This document shows positions 1 through 9,130 of a stretch of DNA of 57,234 nt, piece after piece. The stretch is from assembly GCA_964573885.1 (NCBI GenBank), contig CAZNLL010000006.1, positions 1-57,234 on the forward strand, in the 5' to 3' direction. How positions within the stretch are numbered: position 1 is the first letter of the stretch; each line of letters opens with the position of its first letter. A model generated the notes under the pieces. It saw nothing but the letters and a program-made list of their open reading frames with translations, did not search any database and had not been told where the DNA came from. Origin of the DNA: CAZNLL01 sp964573885 (lineage in GTDB: Bacteria; Desulfobacterota; DSM-4660; Desulfatiglandales; Desulfatiglandaceae). A program made the translations under genes and the position numbers.

Positions 1-1983
1 TTCATAGAGGTCAAGGGCCTGTCTGAATCTCTCTTCCCTGTAAAGGACTTCGGCCAGGGCCATGGCCGCCGCCGTCCTCTGGGAAAAAATTCCCTGGAAT
101 TGCTCCAGCACATGACGGTAAGCCCCCTTGGCCTTGGCCCATTCATCGGCCTCAAAACAGATGTCACCCACCCGGTTCCAGGCCCCCATGGCCACCCTGG
201 GCACCGATTCTTGATACTTCCGGGCAAGCCTTTTTAGGAGCCTGATTTGATCTTGGGAACCCGCAAGACCTGAATCTGTGAGACTTTGTCCCAGGACCCG
301 ATCAACGGCCCGGTCCGACCATTCGCCCACATCCGGGAATTGCTTGATGACGTCAATGTAGCCGGGGACGACATCCTGGATCCGGCCGACACGGCCGAAA
401 AGGTCGGTCTTGACGACCATGGCCTCCGCTTTCTGAAACCGGGGGGATGCCGCGTCCCCGATGACCCTTTCAAGGATTCGGACGGATTCCAGGAGGGACC
501 CGGGGGCCTTCCCCAGTTCCGCCAAGAGACGGGCCTGTTCGATCCGGCTACGGCCCTGAATCCTGGGGTTTTCCGGATGACGGGCGCACAAGGCCTCCAA
601 CTTGGTCAGGGCCTCCTCAAGGATGGCCTGTCGCTCTTCCGATTCAACGGCCCGCCCCCACCTCAGCCGGGCCGCGCCTTTAATGAGAGAAATACGACAA
701 AGGGCCGCCTGGGGCTGGATCCCGCTGAAAGACCTCTCCACCAGGCGGAAGGATTGCCGGGCCGCGTCTTCCATTTGCATATCTTCATAGAGGCGCCCCA
801 TGAAAAGGGCGGCTTCCGCGGCAACCGGCCCCCGGGACCAAAAATTCTCCAGCACCCTGTAACAGGCAAGGACGGTCAAATGGTCGTCGGCCGGGACCTG
901 TGAGTCCAGTTCCCGGACCAGATCCATTTGCGCCTTCGCGCTCGTGCGCTCCGGGATTTCTCCTTCCAGGGGCAGGGCCCACAGATTGCCCCCCCCGGCC
1001 CGAGAGGAAAGAAAATAGAGGCCGGAGGCCGTGGGCATGGGCTGGTATGCGGAATGGGAGCCCGAGGTCACGGGAAAGGCCAGGTCTTCGTGCCGCTCCA
1101 CCGCAACCCGATAGATGACCGGGTTGTCCTCGAGGGTGATCTCCCCGTCCTGGTTCGTATCCAGGCCCAGTCGAGAAAAGTACACATATTTCCCGTTCCG
1201 GGACCAGGCGGGAAAGAGGTCCCGGCCCCCACCCCGGGTAAGGGGGAATACCTCCCTGGTTTCCAGGCTCAGGACAAATATATCCCCTCCGGGATCATCA
1301 CGGAAGGAGACAAAGGCACAATACCGGCCTCCAGGGGACAGGGCCGGGAAGGCTCCGTCTCCCCCGGTCCCTAATGGCTCGGGGCGCCCCCTTTGAAGGT
1401 CCAGGGCCGCCAGATGAGGCCGGGGCTCCGCCGGGAAAGACTGGTGGAAATACAGGGTCTTGCCGTCAGGAGAAAAGGAAGGGGAGCCCTCTTCTGTTTC
1501 CCGCCCTGTAAGGCGTCTGGGAGGGGTGCCGGATTTATCCAGATCCAGTACGTAGATATCGCCCTTTACGTCGTATCCGGTGGCGGCAAAAGCGATCCTG
1601 CGGCCGTCAGGGGAAAAGGCCGGGTCTGACAAATCCCCCATGCCGCTCACCAGGCGTCTGGGTGGGGACGCATCCCCGGGATCCAGGGATTGGAGCCAGA
1701 GTCCACTCGACCCCCCGCGAAGAGACACGAAGGCCAAGTGCCTGCCACTGGGGGACAGGGCGGCATACAGGAGCGGATCCCCTTCAAAGGTCACCTGGAC
1801 GGGACGGTTGACCGGTAAAGGCTTGGGCCCCAGTTGGGGCTCTTCAGGCCCGAAAAAAGAAGGGCCGGCGGATATCCCGGGCCCTTGCGTTGACCCCGTG
1901 AATATTCCTGCGCCGGGCAGGGTGGAGCAGGCCCCCACCGTCAGGAAAAACACCGCGAGCCCCCCCCTAAAGAAGCGGGCCAT
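1..1983 (-). CDS. TolB-like beta-propeller / TPR lipoprotein (3' end beyond window)
   Basis: The frame is open without a stop from the ATG at 1983 to the left edge, so the C-terminus is missing. The N-terminus is a lipoprotein signal (hydrophobic stretch, then VGACSTL, lipobox Cys about residue 19), so the protein should be lipidated and envelope-located. Roughly residues 65-330 carry repeated PD40/TolB-like blades (LSPSGRHLAF, FSPDGRRIAF, FSPDGKTLYF, LSPGGRYCAF). The remainder is helical, TPR-like sequence (ACYRVLENF, AALFMGRLYEDM, ALAEVLYREERF). Blades followed by TPRs suggest a periplasmic scaffold; no catalytic motif is seen. It is the last visible gene of a minus-strand operon after the YdbL-like and AsmA-like genes, 35 bp downstream of the former. 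No good ribosome binding site precedes the ATG, so the start rests on the lipobox. Confidence 0.75.
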   Translation of the reverse strand, partial: MARFFRGGLAVFFLTVGACSTLPGAGIFTGSTQGPGISAGPSFFGPEEPQLGPKPLPVNRPVQVTFEGDPLLYAALSPSGRHLAFVSLRGGSSGLWLQSLDPGDASPPRRLVSGMGDLSDPAFSPDGRRIAFAATGYDVKGDIYVLDLDKSGTPPRRLTGRETEEGSPSFSPDGKTLYFHQSFPAEPRPHLAALDLQRGRPEPLGTGGDGAFPALSPGGRYCAFVSFRDDPGGDIFVLSLETREVFPLTRGGGRDLFPAWSRNGKYVYFSRLGLDTNQDGEITLEDNPVIYRVAVERHEDLAFPVTSGSHSAYQPMPTASGLYFLSSRAGGGNLWALPLEGEIPERTSAKAQMDLVRELDSQVPADDHLTVLACYRVLENFWSRGPVAAEAALFMGRLYEDMQMEDAARQSFRLVERSFSGIQPQAALCRISLIKGAARLRWGRAVESEERQAILEEALTKLEALCARHPENPRIQGRSRIEQARLLAELGKAPGSLLESVRILERVIGDAASPRFQKAEAMVVKTDLFGRVGRIQDVVPGYIDVIKQFPDVGEWSDRAVDRVLGQSLTDSGLAGSQDQIRLLKRLARKYQESVPRVAMGAWNRVGDICFEADEWAKAKGAYRHVLEQFQGIFSQRTAAAMALAEVLYREERFRQALDLYE

Positions 1984-2018
1984 GTGAGGGACTATGGCCC
2001 TGTGCAAGGTCTGATGGA

Positions 2019-2606
2019 TCACTTCTTGGTCACCCATGAACCGTCTTCCAATTGAATCTTTTCACCGGGGCGGGCGTTTTCCGCATTCAGCCTTCCAAAG
2101 ACCTGATGGATCTCTTCCAGATCTTCTTCCGTCAAATGCTCGTTCACCGCCACCACCCGTTCCATGACCACGAGCCTGGCCCGGTTGACATCCTCCACCA
2201 CCTTTTCAAACTCCCCTTTTCCATAGCGGCCTGCAAATGCCTTCAGATCCTCGGGCACGCCCTCTTTATCCATGTCAAAGGCGGTCAACAGCCCTCGGTT
2301 ATTCTCCCCCACCCAGCCCAGGGCCTTAAAGGCCTCCACATCATCGGCGTGAAAGGCCAGGACCTGCACCGCCGCTACGGCGTCTTGTTGGTCCCCGCTT
2401 CTCTCAGGGGGGGGCTCCACCCGGCCCAGGGGATCCACCCCCCTCACAGAAGCCACCAGAAGGACGTCCTGGGTCAGGGCGTTGTAACTTCCCAAAACCT
2501 GGTTCTCCAGGGCCGTCCTCTCACTGACCACGTTCACCCGGACCTGGGCCAGGGTGCACCCTAAAAGGATACCAAGGGCCCATGCCATGAGAGTGCATCG
2601 AATCAT
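2019..2606 (-). CDS. YdbL-like (DUF1318) lipoprotein
   Basis: This protein of about 195 residues begins with a short hydrophobic signal ending ILLGCTLAQ, a plausible lipobox. Its C-terminal half matches the DUF1318/YdbL family, with a central helical stretch (FEKVVEDVNRARLVVMERV) and the family-typical ending GEKIQLEDGSW. The start at 2606 is chosen because its ATG overlaps the stop of the upstream AsmA-like gene in an ATGA arrangement and places the signal at the N-terminus; a start at 2642 would bury the signal. In enterobacteria YdbL works with YdbH and YnbE in envelope lipid homeostasis (established knowledge). Translational coupling to an AsmA-like gene supports the same partnership here. 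It is longer than E. coli YdbL, with an extra N-terminal half. Confidence 0.75.
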   Translation of the reverse strand: MIRCTLMAWALGILLGCTLAQVRVNVVSERTALENQVLGSYNALTQDVLLVASVRGVDPLGRVEPPPERSGDQQDAVAAVQVLAFHADDVEAFKALGWVGENNRGLLTAFDMDKEGVPEDLKAFAGRYGKGEFEKVVEDVNRARLVVMERVVAVNEHLTEEDLEEIHQVFGRLNAENARPGEKIQLEDGSWVTKK

Positions 2607-5600
2607 AAACCGCCTCTTTTCTTGGGGGACAAAGGGAGCCATGAAAGGGTCCCGTCAGGGCCGATTTGAATGCCCCCCGCTCCAAGGGTATGGAGAAGGT
2701 TGTCAAGGGGGCCCAGCACAGAGAGTCCCTCGGCCAGGCGCCGGTGTATGGGCAAATCCGCCACATTAAGCCGTTCAATCCGGGGCAGTTCCAGCTGAAG
2801 CCCCTTGGCCTCCACCTCCCCTCTCAGGGAAAGATTGCCGTAAAGGATCTCAAATTCCACCCACCGGGGCGAGCCCATCCTCAGGAGCTTGCGCTGCTTG
2901 ACAATGGTCTCGTTGCTCTCGTAGGGGTCCATCCTATAAAGGATCCTTTCCAGTACCTTGGAACCGATATGGTTCAAATCGACCGTAAGTCGAAGGCTGT
3001 TCAGGACGCGGCCCGGATCCTGGGAGAGGGGAAGCCACAGGGACAGCCGGCCTGAGATCTCCCCCTCTTCTCCGGAGATCTCCTCCAGGGATGAAGGTAA
3101 CAGGGTTTCCGCCTTTAACCCTGAAAAGGCGCAGTCGGCTTCCAGGAAAAACCGCCCGTCCCGGCCACGGATGAAAAAAGACCCGGCCATGGTCCCGCCC
3201 ATGACTCCCATTTCCATATAGTCTACCAAGGGCAGTCCGTTCTTGAAACGCAGGCCGAGTTCATAATGGGTTATGGCCAGGTCCAAGGGACCCAGCCGGA
3301 CGCGGGCGGAATCGAACACCAGGGCCCGGCTGTGGGACAGACGCCCCTTTAGATCCCGCAGGACCCTCGCGGCCAGGGGATGATCCCTTCCTGGCCGGGA
3401 AGGCGCCCTGGGACCTTTGAGCACCTCCACGGAAAGGGGAGGGACCTCCAATCCTCCCGGACCGGCCCTTTCCTCTGTCCCTTTTAGGCGGTAGACCTTG
3501 TCAAAAAGGAAATGGCTCTCCAACCCCTTTACCGTGAGCGCTTCTCCAATTCCCATATCCAGACCGGGGCTCTCGAACCTCGCCGCAATCCTGATCTCCT
3601 CCCCTCCGGAAAGCCGGACCTCGGCATCCGCCTCCACAGGCCCCTTTAAAAAAAGGAGCGCGTCCCCTTTCTTAAAATCCTCATCAATATCGGCCTTGAT
3701 CCTGCCGTGGACCTTTGCCTCCACCTGTCTTAGAAGAAGGGTTAAAGGGGATGTCCCCTTGAGGCCCAGCAGGTGATGGATCCCCTCCACCTCGCAGTCC
3801 AGGGATTCCTTCAAGTGTAGCCGGCCCATGGTCATGGTCTGGGAGAGGTTAAAGGTCTTAAGCCCTTTCTGGCGCCCCTTAAAGGAGAGGGTCACCTCCT
3901 CGGGCTCCTTGAACCTACCCACCATGGGCAGGGCCTCCACCTTACCGAAGAGAATTTTCCCTTCCACCTCTCCCTGTTTTATACCATTGCTCAGGACAAG
4001 CCTCAACGGTCGGGGCGACCCAATGCCGGAGGCCTTGACCCGTGAACCGTTCCTGAGGGTCAGATCCACTCCCAGGCCTTTGAGGGCCGCCGAAAGCTCC
4101 AGGTTTTCAAAAAAACGGATGCTCCCAAGCCTCTTTGCCAGGGGCAACTCTTTGCTCGCCAGCCTTTCAAGCTCTCCTTTTTCCGGCAAACGGCCCACGT
4201 ACCGGAAATCCATTTCCACCTCGCCCTTTACCTCTCCTTGTAGCGGAATTCTGGGCAGGATAAGGGGCCCCGCCTTATTCAGGTCAACGGCGACCGTGGT
4301 CCGGGCATCCACCCCGGAGACCCCCAGGTCCTGGACCCCGGCCTCCACAGTGGCCTTGAACAGGTCCTCGACGGTGAGGGAGGCCGTCCCCCGGTCCACA
4401 TCCACCCGAAGGGGCTTCAGGGAATGAAGACGGACGCCTTTAAGACGGGTTTTAAGGCCGAGACCCTTCTCAAGGGGCTCTTTGAGAAGACCCTGGACAT
4501 AAAAGGTCGGGGCGGTGAGGGAAAGGCCTTTCACGTGAAAGAGGGCAGGCCCTCCTGGGCCCAGCTGGCATTCGGCCTCCAGGGCGTGCTCGATCACCGG
4601 GGCCTTACCAAGAGAGGGGAAACCAAGTCCTGTGATGGTCCCAGATTCTCGGAAGGCCATTGTGCCGGCCAGACCCAGGAGGGCCTTGGAGGAAGGGGTC
4701 AGTTTTTTGGCAAAGCCCTCGGCCGCCACATCTATACCGGCTTTGACAGGGGACCCGAACCCTTCTTTCAGCTCCAAGGCAGGTGCGGAAAGCGTGATCC
4801 TCTCCGCATGAACATCCAACCAGGGAGCGGAATCCATCACGCACCTGACCTCCAGAGACTGGCTGAGTTCAGGGATCTCGGCAAAGGAATCAACCCCCAA
4901 CCCTTTGACGGCGGCCCTCTCCCGGAGGGTCACCACACCCTTGACCCCGAAAAGGGCTCGTGGAGACAAGGCCAGGTCTGTTGCATCAAGACGACAGGAA
5001 AAAAGCTCCATGCGGTCCAGCCGCACGGCTCGGGCACCCGCGTACAAGAGGCTTCCACACCTCATGTCCAGACTGATGCCCACCCTTGAGGGAAACAGGG
5101 CGTCCAGATCCATGGACCCTGACGAGGCATGGAGGGCCATATCTTCCACCCTTACCCGCCCCCCGGGAAGATCCACCTCCATGGGGGGGAGCCTCAATGA
5201 AAGGTCCGCCACCTTCACCTCGATCCTTCCTTCGGAGACAGGGCCCTTGACGGAAAGCCCCTCCAGGGTCAGAGGGATCACCCCCTCCCCCCCCTTTTCT
5301 TTCAGGGAGAGACGGAGCCAGGAAGGGAGCAGTTTCTCCGCCACCCCAAGGAGTTCTTTAAGATCCCAGTTCAGGGGGCCTAGAGAAAGATCCACAAAGG
5401 GGACGGCACCCTGCAGGCCCGTCACTTGTCCACGCCAGACCAGGCGGCTCCGCTCTTGTATTTGGAATTCCCCCTTTTCCACGGTGACCGTCCCCGTGGT
5501 CAGGTCCACCTCCCCCCTGTGGATTGCTGCGAGCCCAAGAGGCCCCAGGCCCTTCAGAGGCCCGGACCGCAGGCAAAGTCCCGTCCCCATCAATCGGGTG

Positions 5601-6586
5601 GCAAATCCAATGGATGATCCCGGGTCCCCGGAAAGCCTTGCTGTCAGTTCCAGGGCACCTGAGAATTCCGGCAGGGGGGAAGGAACAAAGGGGGCCACCA
5701 CCCCGGCCAGGACGTCCAGGTCCGTTTGTACCTTTCCCTCTAATGCCCTGTCCCCAAGGCCGCCTTTGACTTCGAGCCGCAGGCCGGGAAACCGCCCCTG
5801 GAGGCTTAAGGAGGCCTCTTTGAGTGTCAAGGCCCGTTTCGTGATGAAATCCGAGACCCTGGCTTCCAGGTGAATTGGCGGCAGGGCCTCCCCTTGGACC
5901 GTGCCTTCCATATCCATCTTCAGGGTCAGAGGCCTGTGAAAAAGGGAAGGGACATTGCAGAAGGCGCTCCCTTCTCGGATTTCCAAACGCCTATTCAGGG
6001 CCCGGTCTTCCAGATGAAGGGAAAAACCCTTCACTTGAATGCTTCCACGGACATCACCGGAAAGAGGGAAAAAGAGAAGGGCCCGGGTCGTCTCCCGCTT
6101 CCCCTTCCTTTCAAAAAGAAAGGCCATATTGCTCCGCCCTCCCGCCTCCCGGATGAAATGGATATCCGCCCCTGTCAAGGTCACATCAAAGATCAGATCA
6201 CCTTGGATAAGACGGCCCATATCTACAAAGACGGCCGCCTCTTTGAGGGACAGGAGGGGTTGAGGAGAAAAGGCGGGATCATCGGCGACGTGGAGGCCTT
6301 CCAAGGTGATCCCTTCGGACCAGGTCCATTTCAGGGCATCCACCCGCACGGGGCGCTGGAGGGTGTTCGTGACATGGGCCTCCAATCTTGCCCTGAACCA
6401 CGCGGTGGAAACCACGGTGGGAAGGAAAAACAAGGCCGCCCCCAAAAGGACAAGGACAACGAGCAGCCCGCAGCACAGCCGGAGAAACCATCTCCAGGCC
6501 CACTGCAATGAAGCCTTCGCCCTTACCGGTCCGGGGGGTGGCTCGGGACCATTTTTCGCTGGGCTGGCAACGTCGGAATCGACCAA
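2603..6586 (-). CDS. AsmA/YdbH-like inner-membrane-anchored giant protein
   Basis: This 1327-residue protein has one N-terminal transmembrane helix (about residues 33-54, FLRLCCGLLVVLVLLG) followed by a very long, beta-rich, low-complexity-of-fold periplasmic region. Motifs such as RLEAHVTNTLQRPVRVDALKW and the C-terminal VEFEILYGNLSLRGEVEAKG are typical of the AsmA/DUF748/YdbH superfamily of bridge-like lipid-transfer proteins spanning the periplasm (family knowledge). The start is TTG at 6586, with a GGGAGG ribosome binding site eight bases upstream. It overlaps the YdbL-like gene by four bases. The E. coli locus has ynbE between ydbH and ydbL; no such gene is visible here. A role in phospholipid movement to the outer membrane is inferred. 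Confidence 0.75.
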   Translation of the reverse strand: MVDSDVASPAKNGPEPPPGPVRAKASLQWAWRWFLRLCCGLLVVLVLLGAALFFLPTVVSTAWFRARLEAHVTNTLQRPVRVDALKWTWSEGITLEGLHVADDPAFSPQPLLSLKEAAVFVDMGRLIQGDLIFDVTLTGADIHFIREAGGRSNMAFLFERKGKRETTRALLFFPLSGDVRGSIQVKGFSLHLEDRALNRRLEIREGSAFCNVPSLFHRPLTLKMDMEGTVQGEALPPIHLEARVSDFITKRALTLKEASLSLQGRFPGLRLEVKGGLGDRALEGKVQTDLDVLAGVVAPFVPSPLPEFSGALELTARLSGDPGSSIGFATRLMGTGLCLRSGPLKGLGPLGLAAIHRGEVDLTTGTVTVEKGEFQIQERSRLVWRGQVTGLQGAVPFVDLSLGPLNWDLKELLGVAEKLLPSWLRLSLKEKGGEGVIPLTLEGLSVKGPVSEGRIEVKVADLSLRLPPMEVDLPGGRVRVEDMALHASSGSMDLDALFPSRVGISLDMRCGSLLYAGARAVRLDRMELFSCRLDATDLALSPRALFGVKGVVTLRERAAVKGLGVDSFAEIPELSQSLEVRCVMDSAPWLDVHAERITLSAPALELKEGFGSPVKAGIDVAAEGFAKKLTPSSKALLGLAGTMAFRESGTITGLGFPSLGKAPVIEHALEAECQLGPGGPALFHVKGLSLTAPTFYVQGLLKEPLEKGLGLKTRLKGVRLHSLKPLRVDVDRGTASLTVEDLFKATVEAGVQDLGVSGVDARTTVAVDLNKAGPLILPRIPLQGEVKGEVEMDFRYVGRLPEKGELERLASKELPLAKRLGSIRFFENLELSAALKGLGVDLTLRNGSRVKASGIGSPRPLRLVLSNGIKQGEVEGKILFGKVEALPMVGRFKEPEEVTLSFKGRQKGLKTFNLSQTMTMGRLHLKESLDCEVEGIHHLLGLKGTSPLTLLLRQVEAKVHGRIKADIDEDFKKGDALLFLKGPVEADAEVRLSGGEEIRIAARFESPGLDMGIGEALTVKGLESHFLFDKVYRLKGTEERAGPGGLEVPPLSVEVLKGPRAPSRPGRDHPLAARVLRDLKGRLSHSRALVFDSARVRLGPLDLAITHYELGLRFKNGLPLVDYMEMGVMGGTMAGSFFIRGRDGRFFLEADCAFSGLKAETLLPSSLEEISGEEGEISGRLSLWLPLSQDPGRVLNSLRLTVDLNHIGSKVLERILYRMDPYESNETIVKQRKLLRMGSPRWVEFEILYGNLSLRGEVEAKGLQLELPRIERLNVADLPIHRRLAEGLSVLGPLDNLLHTLGAGGIQIGPDGTLSWLPLSPKKRGGL

Positions 6587-6669
6587 TTGCTGTGCCTCCC
6601 TCTTGATATCAAGTTACCCCATGCACCCCCAATGATCAACCTGCTTTTGGGAAGTCCGTCCCATAGCCC

Positions 6670-6698
6670 TTGACACCCCCACCCCCCTTACCTACTCT
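6670..6698 (+). promoter_or_regulatory. Candidate sigma-70 promoter for the catabolic block
   Basis: A consensus TTGACA at 6670-6675 is followed, after 17 bases, by TACTCT at 6693-6698. The spacer is almost pure C. It lies 55 bases upstream of the flavoprotein start in the divergent gap. The -10 match is weak, so confidence is modest. Confidence 0.35.
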
Positions 6699-6752
6699 GG
6701 TGTGGGGGCGCTTGTTGCTCCCGTGAATCCAACCACCCGTCAGGAGGCTACA

Positions 6753-8411
6753 ATGGCTTTGAGGGAATCGGAATTCGTGTCCTGTGACGTCCTTGTCATC
6801 GGGGGAGGCGGCGCTGGACTGAGGGCGGCCATCACGGCCAGAGAAATGGGGGCACGGGTCACCATGGTCTCTAAATCCCGCATTGGGTACGGGAATAACA
6901 CGTACCTGTCAAAAACCGCCTTTGCCGCGGCCCTTGGGGACCCTGACCCCAGGGACAATCCGGAAATCCATTTCAAAGACTCGGTCATGGGCGGCCGCTT
7001 TCTCAATGACCAGGGGCTCCTGAGGATCATGACCCGGGAGGTGGGCTCCCAGATACCCTTTCTGAAAAAATGCGGGGTCACCTTTCGCAAAGAGGAGGGA
7101 AAGATCGCCTTCACCCATGTTCCCGGGCACACCTATCCGCGGCATGTGTGGGGGGAAAGACAAACTGGAAAGGATTATACCCTCCCCTTGAGGGCTTACG
7201 CCCGGAGGATCGGGATCCGCTTTGTCGAAAAGGTATTCATCACCCGGCTCTTCCGCTCAGACCAGGGATTCACCGGGGCGGCCGGCATCGACGCGACGGG
7301 AAAGTTCTTCATTTTTGCGGCCGGGTCCGCGGTGGTCGCTACAGGGGGGTTTTCCCAGGTCTATCTCTATACCAACAATGCGTCAGGTATGAGCGGTGAC
7401 GGGATCGGTCTTTGCTATGACCTGGGTATCCCGGCCAAGGACATAGAGTTTACCCAGTTTTATCCCACGGCCACCGGGCACGGTGCCACCCATATCCTCC
7501 TCTATGAGGCCTTTGTGTTCAGGGCGGGAGGTATCCTCAGAAACGCCGGGGGGGAGGACATCATCGCCAAACACGGGCTGGACGATCCCCTGGCCATGAC
7601 CCGGGACCGGCTTGCCAGGGCCATTATGGAGGAAATCCACCAGGGCCATCATGTGGAAGGCGGGGTCCTCATGGATCTGGGCGGCGTGCCCTCGGAGGAT
7701 ATCAATCGGCTGAAACACCTGCTGCCGCCGGGGAGTTCCCCGGATCAAAGGCGGTTCATCGTCTCCCCCACGGCCCACTTCTGTATGGGAGGGATCGTGG
7801 TGGACAAAAACGCCGCAACCCGGATCCCCGGACTCTTTGCGGCAGGGGAGGTCTCAGCCGGGGTTCACGGGGCAAACCGGCTGGGGGGCAATGCCCTGGC
7901 AGAGGTCTTTGCCCTTGGAGGGGTCGCAGGACGAAACGCCGCGCTGGCCGCCCGGGACTTGAATCCTTCCCAAAGGGCGGAAAGGGAAGCGGCTCAAGAG
8001 AAAGAGCGCCTTGAATCCCGTTTTTTTCAAGGGGAAAAGGACTTGAGGACCCTTCGTCGCTCTATCAAAGAACTCATGTGGAACCAGGCGGGGATCATCC
8101 GAAACAAGGCGGGCCTGGACCGTGCCCTGGAGCACCTGGACGGGCTTAAGGCCTCCCTGGCCGAATGCCGCATCAAGGATGGAAAGGCCCTCATCAAGTC
8201 TCTGGAGTTGGAAAACATGCTTCTCCTCTCTCAAATGGTCTGCCGGGCCGCCCTTTTAAGGACTGAAAGCCGGGGGGCCCATTTTCGCAGCGATTATCCG
8301 GAGGAAGATAACCGGCGGTGGCTGCAAAACGTGGTTGTACAAAAGGTCGATTCCGAAATGACCCTGCAAACCATACCGGTCTCCTTGGACCCGGCCGGTC
8401 CCCGGCCCTGA
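6753..8411 (+). CDS. FAD-dependent fumarate reductase/succinate dehydrogenase-type flavoprotein
   Basis: This is a 552-residue flavoprotein of the SdhA/FrdA/L-aspartate oxidase family. The N-terminal Rossmann dinucleotide site is VLVIGGGGAGLRAAI. The active-site block PTAHFCMGGI and the FAD-binding block HGANRLGGNALAEV are intact. The usual covalent-FAD histidine is not present (the region reads GYGNNTYLSKTAF), so FAD is probably non-covalent as in soluble family members. The ATG at 6753 follows CAGGAGG at a good distance; a start 17 codons earlier lacks this signal. No iron-sulfur or membrane subunit gene is adjacent, so a canonical respiratory complex is unlikely. It leads the acyl-CoA catabolic block and may reduce or oxidise a double bond in the pathway substrate; the substrate is unknown. 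Confidence 0.85.
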   Translation: MALRESEFVSCDVLVIGGGGAGLRAAITAREMGARVTMVSKSRIGYGNNTYLSKTAFAAALGDPDPRDNPEIHFKDSVMGGRFLNDQGLLRIMTREVGSQIPFLKKCGVTFRKEEGKIAFTHVPGHTYPRHVWGERQTGKDYTLPLRAYARRIGIRFVEKVFITRLFRSDQGFTGAAGIDATGKFFIFAAGSAVVATGGFSQVYLYTNNASGMSGDGIGLCYDLGIPAKDIEFTQFYPTATGHGATHILLYEAFVFRAGGILRNAGGEDIIAKHGLDDPLAMTRDRLARAIMEEIHQGHHVEGGVLMDLGGVPSEDINRLKHLLPPGSSPDQRRFIVSPTAHFCMGGIVVDKNAATRIPGLFAAGEVSAGVHGANRLGGNALAEVFALGGVAGRNAALAARDLNPSQRAEREAAQEKERLESRFFQGEKDLRTLRRSIKELMWNQAGIIRNKAGLDRALEHLDGLKASLAECRIKDGKALIKSLELENMLLLSQMVCRAALLRTESRGAHFRSDYPEEDNRRWLQNVVVQKVDSEMTLQTIPVSLDPAGPRP

Positions 8412-8446
8412 ATTCCGCCGGGATCTTACAGGGGCTTTTCGGATAT

Positions 8447-8472
8447 AAATTGATTGACAAGTCAATCAATTT
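8447..8472. promoter_or_regulatory. Perfect inverted repeat, probable TetR operator
   Basis: The arm AAATTGATTGAC (8447-8458) is repeated as its exact reverse complement at 8461-8472, with a two-base AA centre. The core TTGAC-NN-GTCAA form and position immediately upstream of the TetR gene fit an autoregulatory operator that could also control the downstream acyl-CoA genes. The palindrome is seen; the binding is inferred. Confidence 0.7.
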
Positions 8473-8490
8473 TTGTTTCACTCCGGGGCC

Positions 8491-9114
8491 ATGAAAAGAG
8501 GCCCTTCTCCAATGAAGAAGGACAAAGAGGCCGCTATCTTCGAGGGCGCCCTTAAGGTCATCAAACAAAAGGGCTTTCATAAGGCCAGGATGTCCGACAT
8601 TGCCAAGGAGGCCGGTATCTCTTACGGCTTGGTGTATCACTATTTTAAAAACAAGGAAGACCTCTTTGACAGCATCATCAACCAGTGGTGGAACGGCCTG
8701 TTCCAATTGATCGGCAGGATTTCAAGAGAGACCTGGCCCGTGTGGGACAAACTCAAAGGCCTCATTTTTTATTTTCTGGACACCTATCAAAAAAACCCTG
8801 AACTGGTAAACATCTTTATCACAGAGATTTCCAGGTCCTCGACCAACCTCACCACAAACCGGCTGGAGCGCTTCAAGGAATTCATGGCCCTCACCGAAGC
8901 CCTCATTGAAGAGGGCCAGAGGCAGGCCATGCTCCGGAACGATTTCAGGCCCCGATACCTGACCTATATCTTTTTGGGTGCCCTTGAGACCTTTGTGTCC
9001 GCCATGGTCCTGGAAGACCAGAAGATCAGAGGGGACGGCCAGAAGGAGAGAATTGCAGGAAGCATCCTGGAGGTCTTCTTGAATGGGGCAAAAACACAGG
9101 ACAGTAAAGGATAA
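8491..9114 (+). CDS. TetR/AcrR family transcriptional regulator
   Basis: About 207 residues with an N-terminal TetR helix-turn-helix (MSDIAKEAGISYGLVYHYF, then KNKEDLFDSII) and an all-helical ligand domain. The TetR N-terminal helix begins at AIFEGALKVI, so the start is either ATG 8491 or ATG 8512; neither has a strong ribosome binding site. A perfect palindrome lies just upstream. TetR regulators placed before acyl-CoA dehydrogenases commonly sense acyl-CoA or the pathway substrate (family knowledge), so control of the following operon is a reasonable inference. The gap to the first acyl-CoA dehydrogenase is only 16 bases. Confidence 0.85.
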   Translation: MKRGPSPMKKDKEAAIFEGALKVIKQKGFHKARMSDIAKEAGISYGLVYHYFKNKEDLFDSIINQWWNGLFQLIGRISRETWPVWDKLKGLIFYFLDTYQKNPELVNIFITEISRSSTNLTTNRLERFKEFMALTEALIEEGQRQAMLRNDFRPRYLTYIFLGALETFVSAMVLEDQKIRGDGQKERIAGSILEVFLNGAKTQDSKG

Positions 9115-9130
9115 TCGTTAAGGGGGAAGC

